From Siphonodentalium dalli (taxonomy: Eukaryota > Mollusca > Scaphopoda > Gadilida > Siphonodentaliidae): a stretch of 64,000 bases of DNA. Position numbers and translations under genes: made by a program. Location of the stretch: NCBI GenBank assembly GCA_032622095.1, contig CP136065.1, forward strand, positions 112,631,195 to 112,695,194, read 5' to 3'. The notes below the pieces were generated by a model that saw only the letters and a list, made by a program, of their open reading frames with translations, was not told the DNA's origin and ran no database searches. Positions 45,035 to 54,406 of the stretch are shown here, piece after piece; positions within the stretch are counted from its first letter, which is position 1, and each line of letters begins with the position of its first letter.

Positions 45035-45095
45035 TATAATTTACTCATAAAATTCTAACTTGATATCAAATTGGGAAATTTGTTATTGTTGTGTT

Positions 45096-46000
45096 AACAA
45101 GAGATGGACTGTCGTACGGTGCATACCCCCTCATGGCATACCGCCTAGTGTGGGCACATCTATAACTTATGATGGCTATACTCAGACATATGGACCCAGA
45201 AATCAGCATTTTCATAAAAACAAAGATGAATAACTACAGAACAAAAAACCAAAACAAACATTTGAATGTGCCATTAAATGTCCTCATAGTGGTGAAAATC
45301 CATACAAAATTTCATTGAGTTCCGAGCATTACTGTTCAAGTTATGAGCTGAACAGACATCGGATGGACCAAACAACCAACATTTCCAGATAAACAAAGAT
45401 GAATAACTCTAGAATGGAAAAGCATAACAGAACAATGGAACCCCCTATTGAATGTCCTCATAGCAGTGAACATCCATACCAAATTCCATCGAGATCCCAG
45501 CACAATTGTTGAAGTTACAACATGTACAGACACCAGACGTCCGGACCAAAAAGCCAACATTTCCAGATGAACAAAGATGAATAACTCTAGAAAGGAAGAG
45601 CGGTGCAAAACGATGGAACCCTCTTTTTAATTTCCTTATAGTAGTGAACATCCACACCAAATTCCATTGAGATCCCAGCACAACTGTTGAAGTTACGACA
45701 CGAACAGACACCAGACAGACCATTGAATTTAACAGCCAACATTTCCAGATGAACAAAGATGTATAACTCTAGAATGGAAAATCCGAACAAAACGAGGGAC
45801 CGTCTTTTTAATGTCCTCATAGTAGTGAACGTCCATACCAAATTTCATTGAGATCCCAGCACAACTGTTGAAATTACGACATGAACAGACACCAGACAGA
45901 CCAAAAAGCCAACATTTCCAGATAAACAAAGATGAATAACTCTAGAATGGAAAATCCGAATAAAACGATGGAACCCTCCATTGAATGCCCTCATAGTAGT
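45096..46000 (+). mobile_element. Pearl-like element with about five 178-bp tandem modules
   Basis: It begins AACAAGAGATGG directly after DIRS B and consists of repeats starting AACATTTCCAGATAAACAAA at about 45,380, 45,556, 45,737 and 45,912 (a more diverged one at about 45,207), a period of about 175-180 bp. Each unit contains GATGAATAACTCTAGAATGG, GTCCTCATAGTAGTGAACAT and ACGACACGAACAGACACCAG. The overlapping minus-strand frames (45,336-45,929) arise from the repeat and share the phrase HLCSSGNVG; they are not a gene. Single modules occur at 21,830 and 26,930. Confidence 0.7.
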
Positions 46001-46060
46001 CTGAGTGAAGACTAAATACATGAATAAGCTACGAGTTACAGTGTTTACAATTTTATTTCA

Positions 46061-46225
46061 TAAATTAGTAATTACCTGATATGTCCATTCAGATAGTAAC
46101 TTCAGCTTACCAGATATTTATGCCGTGCGGTTCGTTCCGCTTTTCCGTTCCGTGTTTTTGAAAAACCGGAATCGAAAATACCGCACAATATCCTAATCTT
46201 GTCATTCGTATCTTCGGCGAACAAG
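46061..46225 (+). repeat. Left inverted terminal repeat of DIRS C
   Basis: Pairs with about 53,008-53,185; in the best 125 bp only about 4-5 differences by eye. It contains the CpG-rich motif GTGCGGTTCGTTCCGCTTTT. Confidence 0.85.
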
Positions 46226-46464
46226 CTGGTTGATTTATTTACACAGTTAAGATTAAGCTATCTTTACGGAATCTTAACACTATGAGAGAGAAGAAGCTTG
46301 TCTCTCTACTCCACAACCGTGGGTTGCTATCAAACGGAGTTCTAAGATAGACTATGTATGAACTTTACAACTCAAAGTACGAGGAGTTTAACTTGGCGAC
46401 ATCGGAAGATTCTACATTTCGGTAGTCTTGCCATGGTTCTAACATAGATTTTTCGTGACGTGCG

Positions 46465-46677
46465 TGCGTCAGTTACGACTGGAAAACAATGTTGACATGA
46501 CAGCAGTGGAATCGTTGAGAATTCCAGAGAAAGGAGTAGCACGCAGTACTGTTATAAACTCCTGTGTTCACGTCAGTTACGACTGGAAAACAATGCTGAC
46601 TCGACAGCCGTGGAATCTTGAGAATTCCCGAGAAAGGAGTAGCACACAGTGCTGTTAAAAGACTCCTGTGTTCACAT
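46465..46677. repeat. Tandem duplication of about 104 bp
   Basis: CGTCAGTTACGACTGGAAAA starts units at about 46,465 and 46,569; both continue through GAGAAAGGAGTAGCAC and CTCCTGTGTTCAC with few changes. Confidence 0.8.
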
Positions 46678-46894
46678 GGGTGACAAGTAGTAAGATGCAC
46701 ACAGTGCAAAGAACAAAAAAAGATCAGATTTTGAAAAAAATTGTGGAAATATGATAACCATTATATGGCAGAATCAGAGAGTGAGAATTTCACAGAGCCA
46801 AAGGGGCTGACTCTATATGCCAAGTGTTAATGTACCAGAGAATACAAATATGGAGACTTTGGACAAAAATGTAGAAATATGTCAATAATGGCAT

Positions 46895-48883
46895 CAGGGA
46901 CCACCCGAGAGGGCGACATGGGCGGAGAAGTCTCCCTTTTCTTGCTCACTTCGCCCTAATTTTGCAGCCGGGCGAAGTTTAAGTCGCCCTGAAATTTCCG
47001 AAATTGACCAACGAAAATCAGCAAAATATTCACCCTAATTTACTGCCAACATTGATTGAACCCAGTTATCCATTGACACTGTTGTAGATAACACCATAGT
47101 TACTATTAACATCTGTATTAATCCGATTTGGGAGCATATTCACACCTGAGTGTTGATTGCAGACAGCTGTGAATATATCGTCAGGTGACCACAGTGACTT
47201 GTAATTTTGAGATTATTACACCTGAAGATCACAACTCTACACCTAATGTCAGGGACCTTTAATGAGTGAGAATGTTCAAGATTTTGTTTCGTCTTAGCAT
47301 TTTTTTTTCGCATTGTGTAATTTTAAATTTTTTTTGTATTCATAAGCGGTTGTAAAAATGACGTTCTTCCAAAATTATTATATAAAATGCTACCATTCTC
47401 TCACAATTATGTTTGGACATTATTCATAGAGTGATGATTTGAACATAAAGTTTCCACATTTGAACCACTGTTTCATCATTTTAATTTTAAACAAGAGGTG
47501 GCATCAGAGATGCTGTGTCTCGTTTTCGGTGGCTTACCGCCGGTGGCTACCGCCAATTGGTGTGCATCAGTATCGGTAGACTAATTAATAGGTAAAATCG
47601 ACTAATTAAGGGCCATAACTCTATCAAATTTTATCGGGCCAGGCTGGTTTTCGAACTCGTCCGAAATATTCTTGACAAGTACGTCTATTCCAAATTTTAA
47701 ACAAATCGGAGGACGTTTGTTGAAGTTATCGCGCTAATGAGCTAAAAATTCACGAAAAATGACTAATTAAGGGCCATAACTCTATCAAATTTTATTGGGC
47801 CAGGCTGGTTTTCGAACTCGTCCAGGATATTATTGGAAGACACTTACATACCAAATTTTAGTTGAATTGGATGACGTTTGTTGAAGTTATCGCGCTAACG
47901 AGCTGAAAATTCGTACAAAATGACTACTTAAGGACCATAACTCCATCAAATTTTATCGGACCGGGCCGGTTTTCTAACTCGTCCGAGGTATTCTTGGGAG
48001 ACACCTATATATATATATATCAAAATTTCAATCAAATAGGATGATGTTTGTTAAATTATCGCGCTAACGAGCTGAAAATTTGTGAAAAAATGACTAATTA
48101 AGGGCCATAACTCTGTCAAATTTTATCAGACCTGGCAGGTTTTCGAACTCGACCGAGATATTCTTGGGAGACACCTATATTATACCAAATTTCAATCAAA
48201 TCGGATAACGTTTGTTGAAGTTATTGCGCTAACGAGCTGAAAATTCGTGAAAAATGACTAATTAAGGGCCATAACTCTATCAAATTTTATCGGACTAGGC
48301 CGGTTTTCGAACTCGTCCGAGATATTCTTGGGAGACACCTATATACCAAATTTCAATCAAATCGGATAACGTTTGTTGAAGTTATCGCGCTAACGAGCTG
48401 AAAATTCGTGAAAAATGACTAATTAAGGGCCATATTACTCTATCAAATTTTATCGGACCAGGCCGGTTTTCGAACTCGTCCAAGATATTCTTGGGAGACA
48501 CCTATATCCCAAATTTCAATCGAATCAGATAACGTTTGTTGAAGTTGTTGCACTAACGAGTCTAAAATCAGTGAAAAATGGCAAAGGGCCATAACTCTGT
48601 AATAACTGTGCGGACGAACTGTGCAGCTTACGTGCATGGATATGTACTCACACACCAATTTTTTTTTTAATCCGTCAATAAACGGTTGAGTTATAAGCAA
48701 AACAGGAAAAAACTCAACTAAAAATATTACATATCTCCTATTTTAGTTATATATAGGCGACTACAATGTGGGACGATTTCAATTTTTCCAACGCATTTCG
48801 CCCTGGAGAACGCCCACTTCACCCTATTTTTGTGACAGGGAGAAGTCACTTCACCCTGAAAATCAGGCCTAGGCTAGCCCCTG
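46895..48883. mobile_element. hAT-like element nested in DIRS C
   Basis: Termini CAGGGACCACCC / GGCTAGCCCCTG are flanked by AATGGCAT (46,887-46,894) and AATGGCGT (48,884-48,891), a 7-of-8 target duplication. Subterminal CACTTCGCCCT and AGTCACTTCACCCTG repeats relate it to the small MITE at 29,168-29,529. Its interior is occupied by a pearl-like element (47,492-48,735). No transposase seen. Confidence 0.75.
47492..48735 (+). mobile_element. Pearl-like element with about six 162-bp tandem modules
   Basis: It starts ACAAGAGGTGGCATCAGAGA and then repeats a module beginning GACTAATTAAGGGCCATAAC at about 47,597, 47,760, 47,920, 48,090, 48,255 and 48,415, with a last partial unit at 48,578. The module holds TTTTCGAACTCGTCCGAGAT and ACGTTTGTTGAAGTTATCGC. 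The 3' end is AAAACTCAACTAAAAAT, shared with 53,790-54,130. The period of about 160 bp matches the core of bivalve pearl elements (established family knowledge); membership is inferred. It is nested inside the hAT-like element. Confidence 0.72.
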
Positions 48884-49374
48884 AATGGCGTGCATGCCTG
48901 GACATGACAAAACACAAGAAAGGTCTGTTTTGAAGTTGAAAAATAAAAATGGTTGGGGTATCAGAATCACACCAATTTGACAGTTTTTCAACGAACAGCC
49001 TGATTATTACAAAATGGTCACTAATTAGTGCGCTGATGTATCAGCAATGATCAATACATGAAGCTTTATTTATGAAAGATCTGCAGAACTTTACCAAGTT
49101 CAAAGTCATATCACAAAAGTGAGAGACATCATTGCCATCTTCTAGATAATATCGGGACCAAATGGGTCGCTGTGAATCTTTTCACCACATCGTCAGATGA
49201 AAATGTGCATTGGAGTTTCCTAACTGATGGAAAATCCAAGAAATGACATCGGATAATTGTACATACCTATTTCTATTTGAAAATGTGTGACAATCACTGA
49301 AATTAAGTCTCTGCCGATTTGTGGAGGAAATCAGTGTTTTAATCAATGGTGGGGTCCTTGTTTTGGGACAAAGA

Positions 49375-51745
49375 GAAATGTTGACGAGAAATAGAATCTT
49401 CCTTCTGGTATAAACAGCTGTTTTGCTGAAGAAATACTATATATTGATTCTCGCAAAAAATTATGGATGTTAAGACCTGATAGGTGGTTTTCATACAGTA
49501 TGTGATAGCACAACTATTGTTCATCATGACAGTTTGATTTACAATTTTACATTCCGGGTATACTCTTATACTGTCTGGTTTGTTACCTGTAGGCTGGTAC
49601 AGGTTATTACATACACCACTGAATACATGTGATGGTCAGTCAATAAAGTATCCATTCTTTCAATAAGATAATGAAGTCTGACAAATGGATTGTAGTAAAT
49701 CAGTCGAGAGAAGACTTGGTATACTATAATTGAGATTAAATACTTTTATTTGTTGAAGACATAGCAATATTGATAATAGCTTCTTGTGTATAAATCATTC
49801 CCTAGATGAATGAGACGATAAATGACATCTAAAACAAATTGGTATTGTTCAGGTAAAATGACATTTGCAATTGTTCCAAAATACAAAACCGATAAGACAG
49901 TACCAAACCCACCATACATGTTAATGTTATTTGACATTCAGATTAGCACAATTTTGAAGAGTCATGTCATTGTGAAAGAGAGGGTACATCCTACATGTAT
50001 AATCACAACTAATGGCGGTACCGTGGGTTGTGGAAGTCATTTCAGGACCCATATGATTCAGGGCAAGTGGTATGACGATATCCCAGCACATGAACTTATG
50101 GGCAATAAGAGCAGTTTTACTGATAAATTACCACTTTCTGCCATGACCGGTACCTCCTCCAGGACCAGTCAGTCTCATTAACAACCAATAGGTCAGTAAA
50201 CTTGCCGTTTGAAAAGCAGTGATGTACCCATATATTAGATCATGTCAAAAGGCACATAAATTATTTGGGAAATACATTTATCATATTAACAAACGACATA
50301 AGTTTGTCTTCGCTCAGACAAAATATCCATGTTGACATACCGGTACATGTATACCAGTACATTGATCCGAATCACAATGTCAGATGTGGAGTTCGAAGTA
50401 TCAATAACAAAATTAGACACAGTATGTCAGACATTTTCAGTTACCGGTATGTGTAAGTTCTCTAAATGGACTTTCAGATATTTGCCACATCATCAAATTG
50501 AGAGACAGTTCAATATGTGCATGGAAACTACATCCCTAGCAATATGCCCTAGACGCATTGATAAATTGTTAAAGACAATATGTTTACATATGTTTTTCCA
50601 CCCGTTTCCAATTGTGTCACATGTTCGGATTAATTCACATGCATAAATATTGGACCAAACTCATTCTTATACAATGGCTTGGACTATCAGTATAGTATAC
50701 TAGTAACTCACCAGTGACCCTGACAGTGTTGCTATCCAGTCTGCTGGAGATGTTAGGATTCCTCGGAGGATTTGACAATTCCAATGGAGGAAAATCTCCT
50801 AACATACCATGACAAAATGAGCAATATGAATCCATCAATGTTCGAACTAATTCCATACCTCATGTAAGGGTTTACATGTACAGACTATCAGAACGGAGGG
50901 TTTTTCAGAACAATATCTCGAACATTACTCCAAGGTAATCAAAGAGACTACAATTGGAATATTTCAAAATCCCATACAGTACTAGACTACTAGTAGCTTG
51001 TGTCACGACGACATATTGATACCGTCCTACCGATAAAGCCTTTTTGATGGATTGCTAATGTGGATGAATTATTTACTTCTCGGTAACATCAAACTCTAAA
51101 CTCTCTTTTATCAAGAGGTACCTTTTGGACCTTTGGATATACATGTAGCATCCTAACATGTAATTTGTGGAAAGGATAGAACATTATCGTTCTAAACAAG
51201 GGAAGACAAACTGTTCTTAGCAACAAATGAACCACATAATTTGCCAACTATATCCTATTGGATTGTACATGTACAGTCATAAATAGGCTTCGTCTCTGAC
51301 ATTCCAACAGACGAAAGAGAAAGCTAAAAATGTGAGGACACCCAATTATGACTATTGGTCCTTCGAATTGTGGGCATTGATTTAAAGGAATGCCTATTTC
51401 TAGAATTATTTAGCATGCAGATTGGTCTCAATCATCAATTGTTAATTTCTTTGTGAAGAATATATGGTAGACATTGATATCCTGAAGATGTGATTTATGG
51501 TTTTCATATAGCCTTTACGTCGACGAACCTGGACTTGTGTGCATTGGTACATACATGTATATGCACATATACCAGGAAAAGAGAGGGAGGTACATTCATG
51601 AACATGTCAAACTGTATACCCTGTATATGCGTACATGTATGGAATCTGGACTGAATATATTGGGATAGAACGGTGTGGAGGATCAACAAAACTTCTGCAA
51701 ACTTCATCAGGCCACAGCATAGTAAAGTGATCTATGAAGTCTAAA
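49375..51745 (+). pseudogene. RNase H, following domain and YR relics of DIRS C
   Basis: ITTNGGTVGCGSHFRTHMIQ then GKW (about 50,005-50,080) matches the first Asp block of DIRS RNase H (TDAS...GWGAHL...QGxW), with Asp replaced. RRIDKLLKTICLHMFFHPFP then IVSHVR at 50,548-50,640 matches the AYAFPP...LIPRVL block of element B, followed by YWTKLILIQWLG in another frame. FRTISRTLLQGNQRDYNWNI at about 50,903-50,965 matches the YR N-terminus (SKKSRTLLAASWRPGTQRDY in B). Everything is broken by stops and frameshifts; the YR catalytic motifs are unreadable. Confidence 0.65.
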
Positions 51746-51749
51746 GATT

Positions 51750-52452
51750 ATCTGAATGAACATTTCAGGTAATTACTAATTTATGAAATAAAATTATTAA
51801 TTAGGACACAAGTCCTAATTTTATGAATAAACAAGAGGTGTGCACTCGAGTGCTAGCATACCCTCACCGTGTCAAATTCAACCCGCATTATCCGTAAACC
51901 CAACAAAAAAGATTTTTAACTTTAAAGAAAAATTCGGACTAATAATATCGATATGGTGTCACAAGAAGCTTGTACAGAAAAAAATATTCAAATTGGTTCA
52001 TATTTGTTAAAGTTATTAAGTCGGACAGAATTTTCTAAGTCAAATAAGTCGAAAATGAAGTGTAATATTACGAAAAACAGTCTGAGCCGATCCCTAGCCG
52101 CATCATGTAGAGAGGGTATTGTGAGCAGCATGTATACCAAAAATGATTGAAATCGGTTCATATTTGTTAAAGTTATTAAGTCGGACAGAATTTTCTAAGT
52201 CAAAATAAGTCGAAAATGAGGTGTAACTATAAAAAAAAAAGTCGGACCGAACCACAATTAGCATCATGAGGAGAGGCAGTCCTAAGGAGATTGCATACAT
52301 AAAATTATTGAAATCGGTTCATAGTTGTACGAGTTATGAGGTCGGACGGACGGACAAACGGAGGGAGAAAGCGTGACGGACGGACGGACGCAGTCAATCC
52401 AGTATACCCCCCATTTTCTTCGAAAGTGGGGGTATAATTATAATTACCTGAT
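51750..52452. repeat. Internal complementary region of DIRS C, split by an insertion
   Basis: 51,750-51,829 is complementary to both outer ends: TATCTGAATGAACATTTCAG to the left end, and the stretch with GGACACAAGTCCTAATTTTA to the right end. The ICR resumes at 52,439 (ATAATTACCTGATA) after a 0.6-kb insertion. Confidence 0.85.
51829..52438 (+). mobile_element. Pearl-like element inserted in the DIRS C ICR
   Basis: It starts ACAAGAGGTGTGCACTCGAG, has about 2.5 modules of roughly 180 bp (each with TTGTTAAAGTTATTAAGTCG and ACAGAATTTTCTAAGTC), a GGACGGACGGAC-type run at 52,342-52,392 and a terminal hairpin (CCCCCATTTTC / GAAAGTGGGGG, loop TTC) followed by TATAAT. Because it interrupts the ICR, both junctions are sharply defined. 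It is the clearest full-length member of this class in the window. Confidence 0.78.
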
Positions 52453-53006
52453 AGGATAGGATAGGATATTTTATTTCAATATACACATATTAATGCATAA
52501 TACATTTTACAAATATTGTATTGTATATTCGAGGGGGGTGGCATAGTCAGGCTAGACTGTCTTACTGCCACCCCCTTAAAGATGACTATATGTTAGATAG
52601 GCCGTCAAAATTTCTTGTACAATGCACGGCTATATAATTATGTATCACATAATGGTTGCATTTAACTGGATTATATGTGTGGAGGGTATAAATATAGATA
52701 AATCGCTTATGGGTTACTCGATGGTTTGTCTCTTTCTTGTCAGTGGGATGTTCCTTGAAAGTCGAGTAGGAATGTGCTGAGTGAGGTTGTGGATCGCGAT
52801 ATAGGGGAGGTCACTCTATTGACCGAGCTACCACACAGTCCGGACATCTTTGATTGTTGAATTTAATTGTTGCAGCATATTTTTTAATGCAATCGGCATG
52901 TAAACGCCGTTTGAATGTGTGTCTGGTTTGGTATGATGTAAATTCGTTATCTAAGTTGTTCCATATAGTTGGACCCACCCATCCTCCCCTATGAAATTAG
53001 CATAGG
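52447..53006 (-). pseudogene. LINE 3' end (RT C-terminal tail), minus strand
   Basis: On the minus strand a frame reads VGPTIWNNLDNEFTSYQTRH then TFKRRLHADCIKKYAATIKF and ends with TGA after RSIE. The WNNL...F+xxL pattern is typical of the last residues of LINE ORF2 proteins. The sequence then continues as an AT-rich 3' tail ending AATAAAATATCC with TATCC repeats at 52,447. It is strongly 5'-truncated and lies between the ICR and the right terminal repeat of DIRS C. The exact clade (CR1, jockey or related) cannot be told. Confidence 0.65.
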
Positions 53007-53007
53007 C

Positions 53008-53185
53008 GGCTTGTTGTTCGCCTCTGATGAATGACAAGAATAGGATATTGGGCAGTATTTTCGATTCCGGGTTTTCAAAAACACGGAACGGAAAAGCGGA
53101 ACGAACCGCACGGCGTAAATATCTGGTAAGCTGAAGTTACTATCTGAATGGACATATCAGGTAATTATCATTTATTCATAAAATT
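53008..53185 (-). repeat. Right inverted terminal repeat of DIRS C
   Basis: Inverted partner of 46,061-46,225. Confidence 0.85.
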
Positions 53186-53214
53186 AGTACTTGTGTCCAA
53201 ATTAATAAATTTAT

Positions 53215-53785
53215 AACTTACAATATGATTCCTACAGGTAAAAAGCATCTATGCATTGACCAATAATACCTAGCAAAGAGAATTGAATTAAGTATTTCCT
53301 AGAATTTCAAGTAGCTTCCGTGAAAAAGAAACTGAAAGGATATATTCTGTCAATCGTAAAATTATTTGTGCGCTGTGACATCATACTGCAGGGTTTATCT
53401 ACAGGGGATATTTATAGCGGCGTAATGTAAATGGTAGTGAAATCTTTCAAATGAAATTGAAACGCGTACCGTAGCTTGTTCAATAGTCTGCATTAGTCCA
53501 ACAACTATAGTGACGACCGCTGCTATAGAACAGAGTTTTAGCCAACGTGTTATAAAATATAATTGAGTTTTGGCCAGAAATGTGAACATGTGCGTCGTTG
53601 TAAAATCGTAAAATCAAAATGAATTGCAGAATATGAACTCCGCAGAGTGACCCATTAATTATATAGTACCATAGCATGGGATCTCGGAGCATCAGTAGTT
53701 TCATCTACGGAAATCCCATGCACAAAAATCTCCCGACTCAGCAGTTTGACATTCTTTGATCAAATTATGTAATCGTACCATAGTA
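53215..53785. other. Non-coding stretch, nothing recognised
   Basis: Minus-strand frames at 53,395-53,883 have no recognised motif. Confidence 0.4.
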
Positions 53786-53789
53786 AAAA

Positions 53790-54135
53790 TATTCGGACAA
53801 AACTGATCTTCGAACTCGATCGAGACATTGTTGTGAGATATCCATATTCCAGATATGAACGAAATTGGTTGACGTTTGTTCAAGTTATCACGCTAACGGA
53901 CATCAAATGTCTATAAATAGAAACAAGTGGCATAACTCTGGTTAGAAAGTTGGGGCAGATTTTCTGTGTGCAGCTGTCGCATGTGACCAATAACTCACAT
54001 GTATACCAACAAATTTCAGAATCCATCAATAAATGGCTATGTTATAACAGTTTGTTGCCACCCGGACTCCCGCCCAGCAACCATCCCTCGTCATATCAAT
54101 AGTTGAGTTTTTGAAAAAAAACTCAACTAAAAATT
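53790..54135 (+). repeat. Pearl-like fragment with single 162-bp-type module
   Basis: TTCGAACTCGATCGAGACAT and GACGTTTGTTCAAGTTATCA match the module of 47.5-48.7 kb, and the 3' end AAAACTCAACTAAAAATTTC is the same as there. Confidence 0.6.
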
Positions 54136-54139
54136 TCCA

Positions 54140-54400
54140 TTTTTTCCACCTGGTAGCAAATACATATATATATAAATTTACACACACAATGTCTTGAAGG
54201 TCTTTTTCTCCCTATGGGGGCATAAAAGCTGCCAAACAATTAGACAGTTGCAACTCAGCCTTTCATATTTGAAGCAAAATTCACCAGCAAGGATTTTTAT
54301 ACCACAATAGCATTGTTATGATCTTATAAATGTTAAAATATGCATTGAAAGAACTTTAAAACTAAACACTACTAAAAGTCCTACTGCAGTACCAAACACA
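54140..54400. other. Non-coding stretch, nothing recognised
   Basis: No feature seen. Confidence 0.4.
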
Positions 54401-54406
54401 CTTTAA

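Larger units (their letters stand above)
39958..45081 (+). mobile_element. DIRS-type tyrosine-recombinase retrotransposon B (best preserved)
   Basis: A 5.1-kb element in the order left inverted repeat, gag-like, RT, RNase H, post-RNase H domain, tyrosine recombinase (YR), ICR, right inverted repeat. The ICR at 44,758-44,859 is a 40-of-40 reverse complement of 39,959-39,998 and about 58 of 59 to the right end at 45,023-45,081. The two halves meet exactly where the two outer ends would join, sharing ATTT. That is the expected imprint of the circular-intermediate cycle known for DIRS elements. No target duplication is present, as expected for recombinase insertion. At least five frameshifts or stops interrupt the coding, so this copy is dead. 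It lies 970 bp upstream of element C in the same orientation. Confidence 0.95.
46049..53212 (+). mobile_element. DIRS-type retrotransposon C (decayed, with nested insertions)
   Basis: Inverted terminal repeats at 46,061-46,225 and about 53,008-53,185 and an ICR at 51,750-51,829 plus 52,439-52,452 define a third DIRS element, 7.2 kb including insertions. The ICR left half is complementary to the left end (46,049-46,100) and the right half to the right end (53,165-53,212). Relics of RNase H, the following domain and the start of YR lie at 50,000-50,980. Inserted later are a hAT-like element (46,895-48,883) that itself contains a pearl-like element, another pearl-like element inside the ICR, and a LINE 3' end before the right repeat. 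Without these it would be near 4 kb, so part of the gag/RT region is also deleted or unreadable. Confidence 0.87.

Noticed and set aside
39958-45081. Classification of element B as an LTR (Gypsy/Copia) retrotransposon
   Set aside because: There are no direct LTRs, integrase or protease; inverted repeats, ICR and tyrosine recombinase fit DIRS instead.
45336-45929. Overlapping minus-strand frames with repeated HLCSSGNVG phrases
   Set aside because: They repeat with the 178-bp tandem module, have no conserved start and occur in a non-coding repeat family; not a protein-repeat gene.
48443-48700. Minus-strand 85-codon frame
   Set aside because: It lies over the last 162-bp module and 3' end of a pearl-like element; no motif.
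49822-50181. 119-codon frame as a host gene
   Set aside because: Part of it matches the DIRS RNase H block in element C; the rest is unrelated frame.
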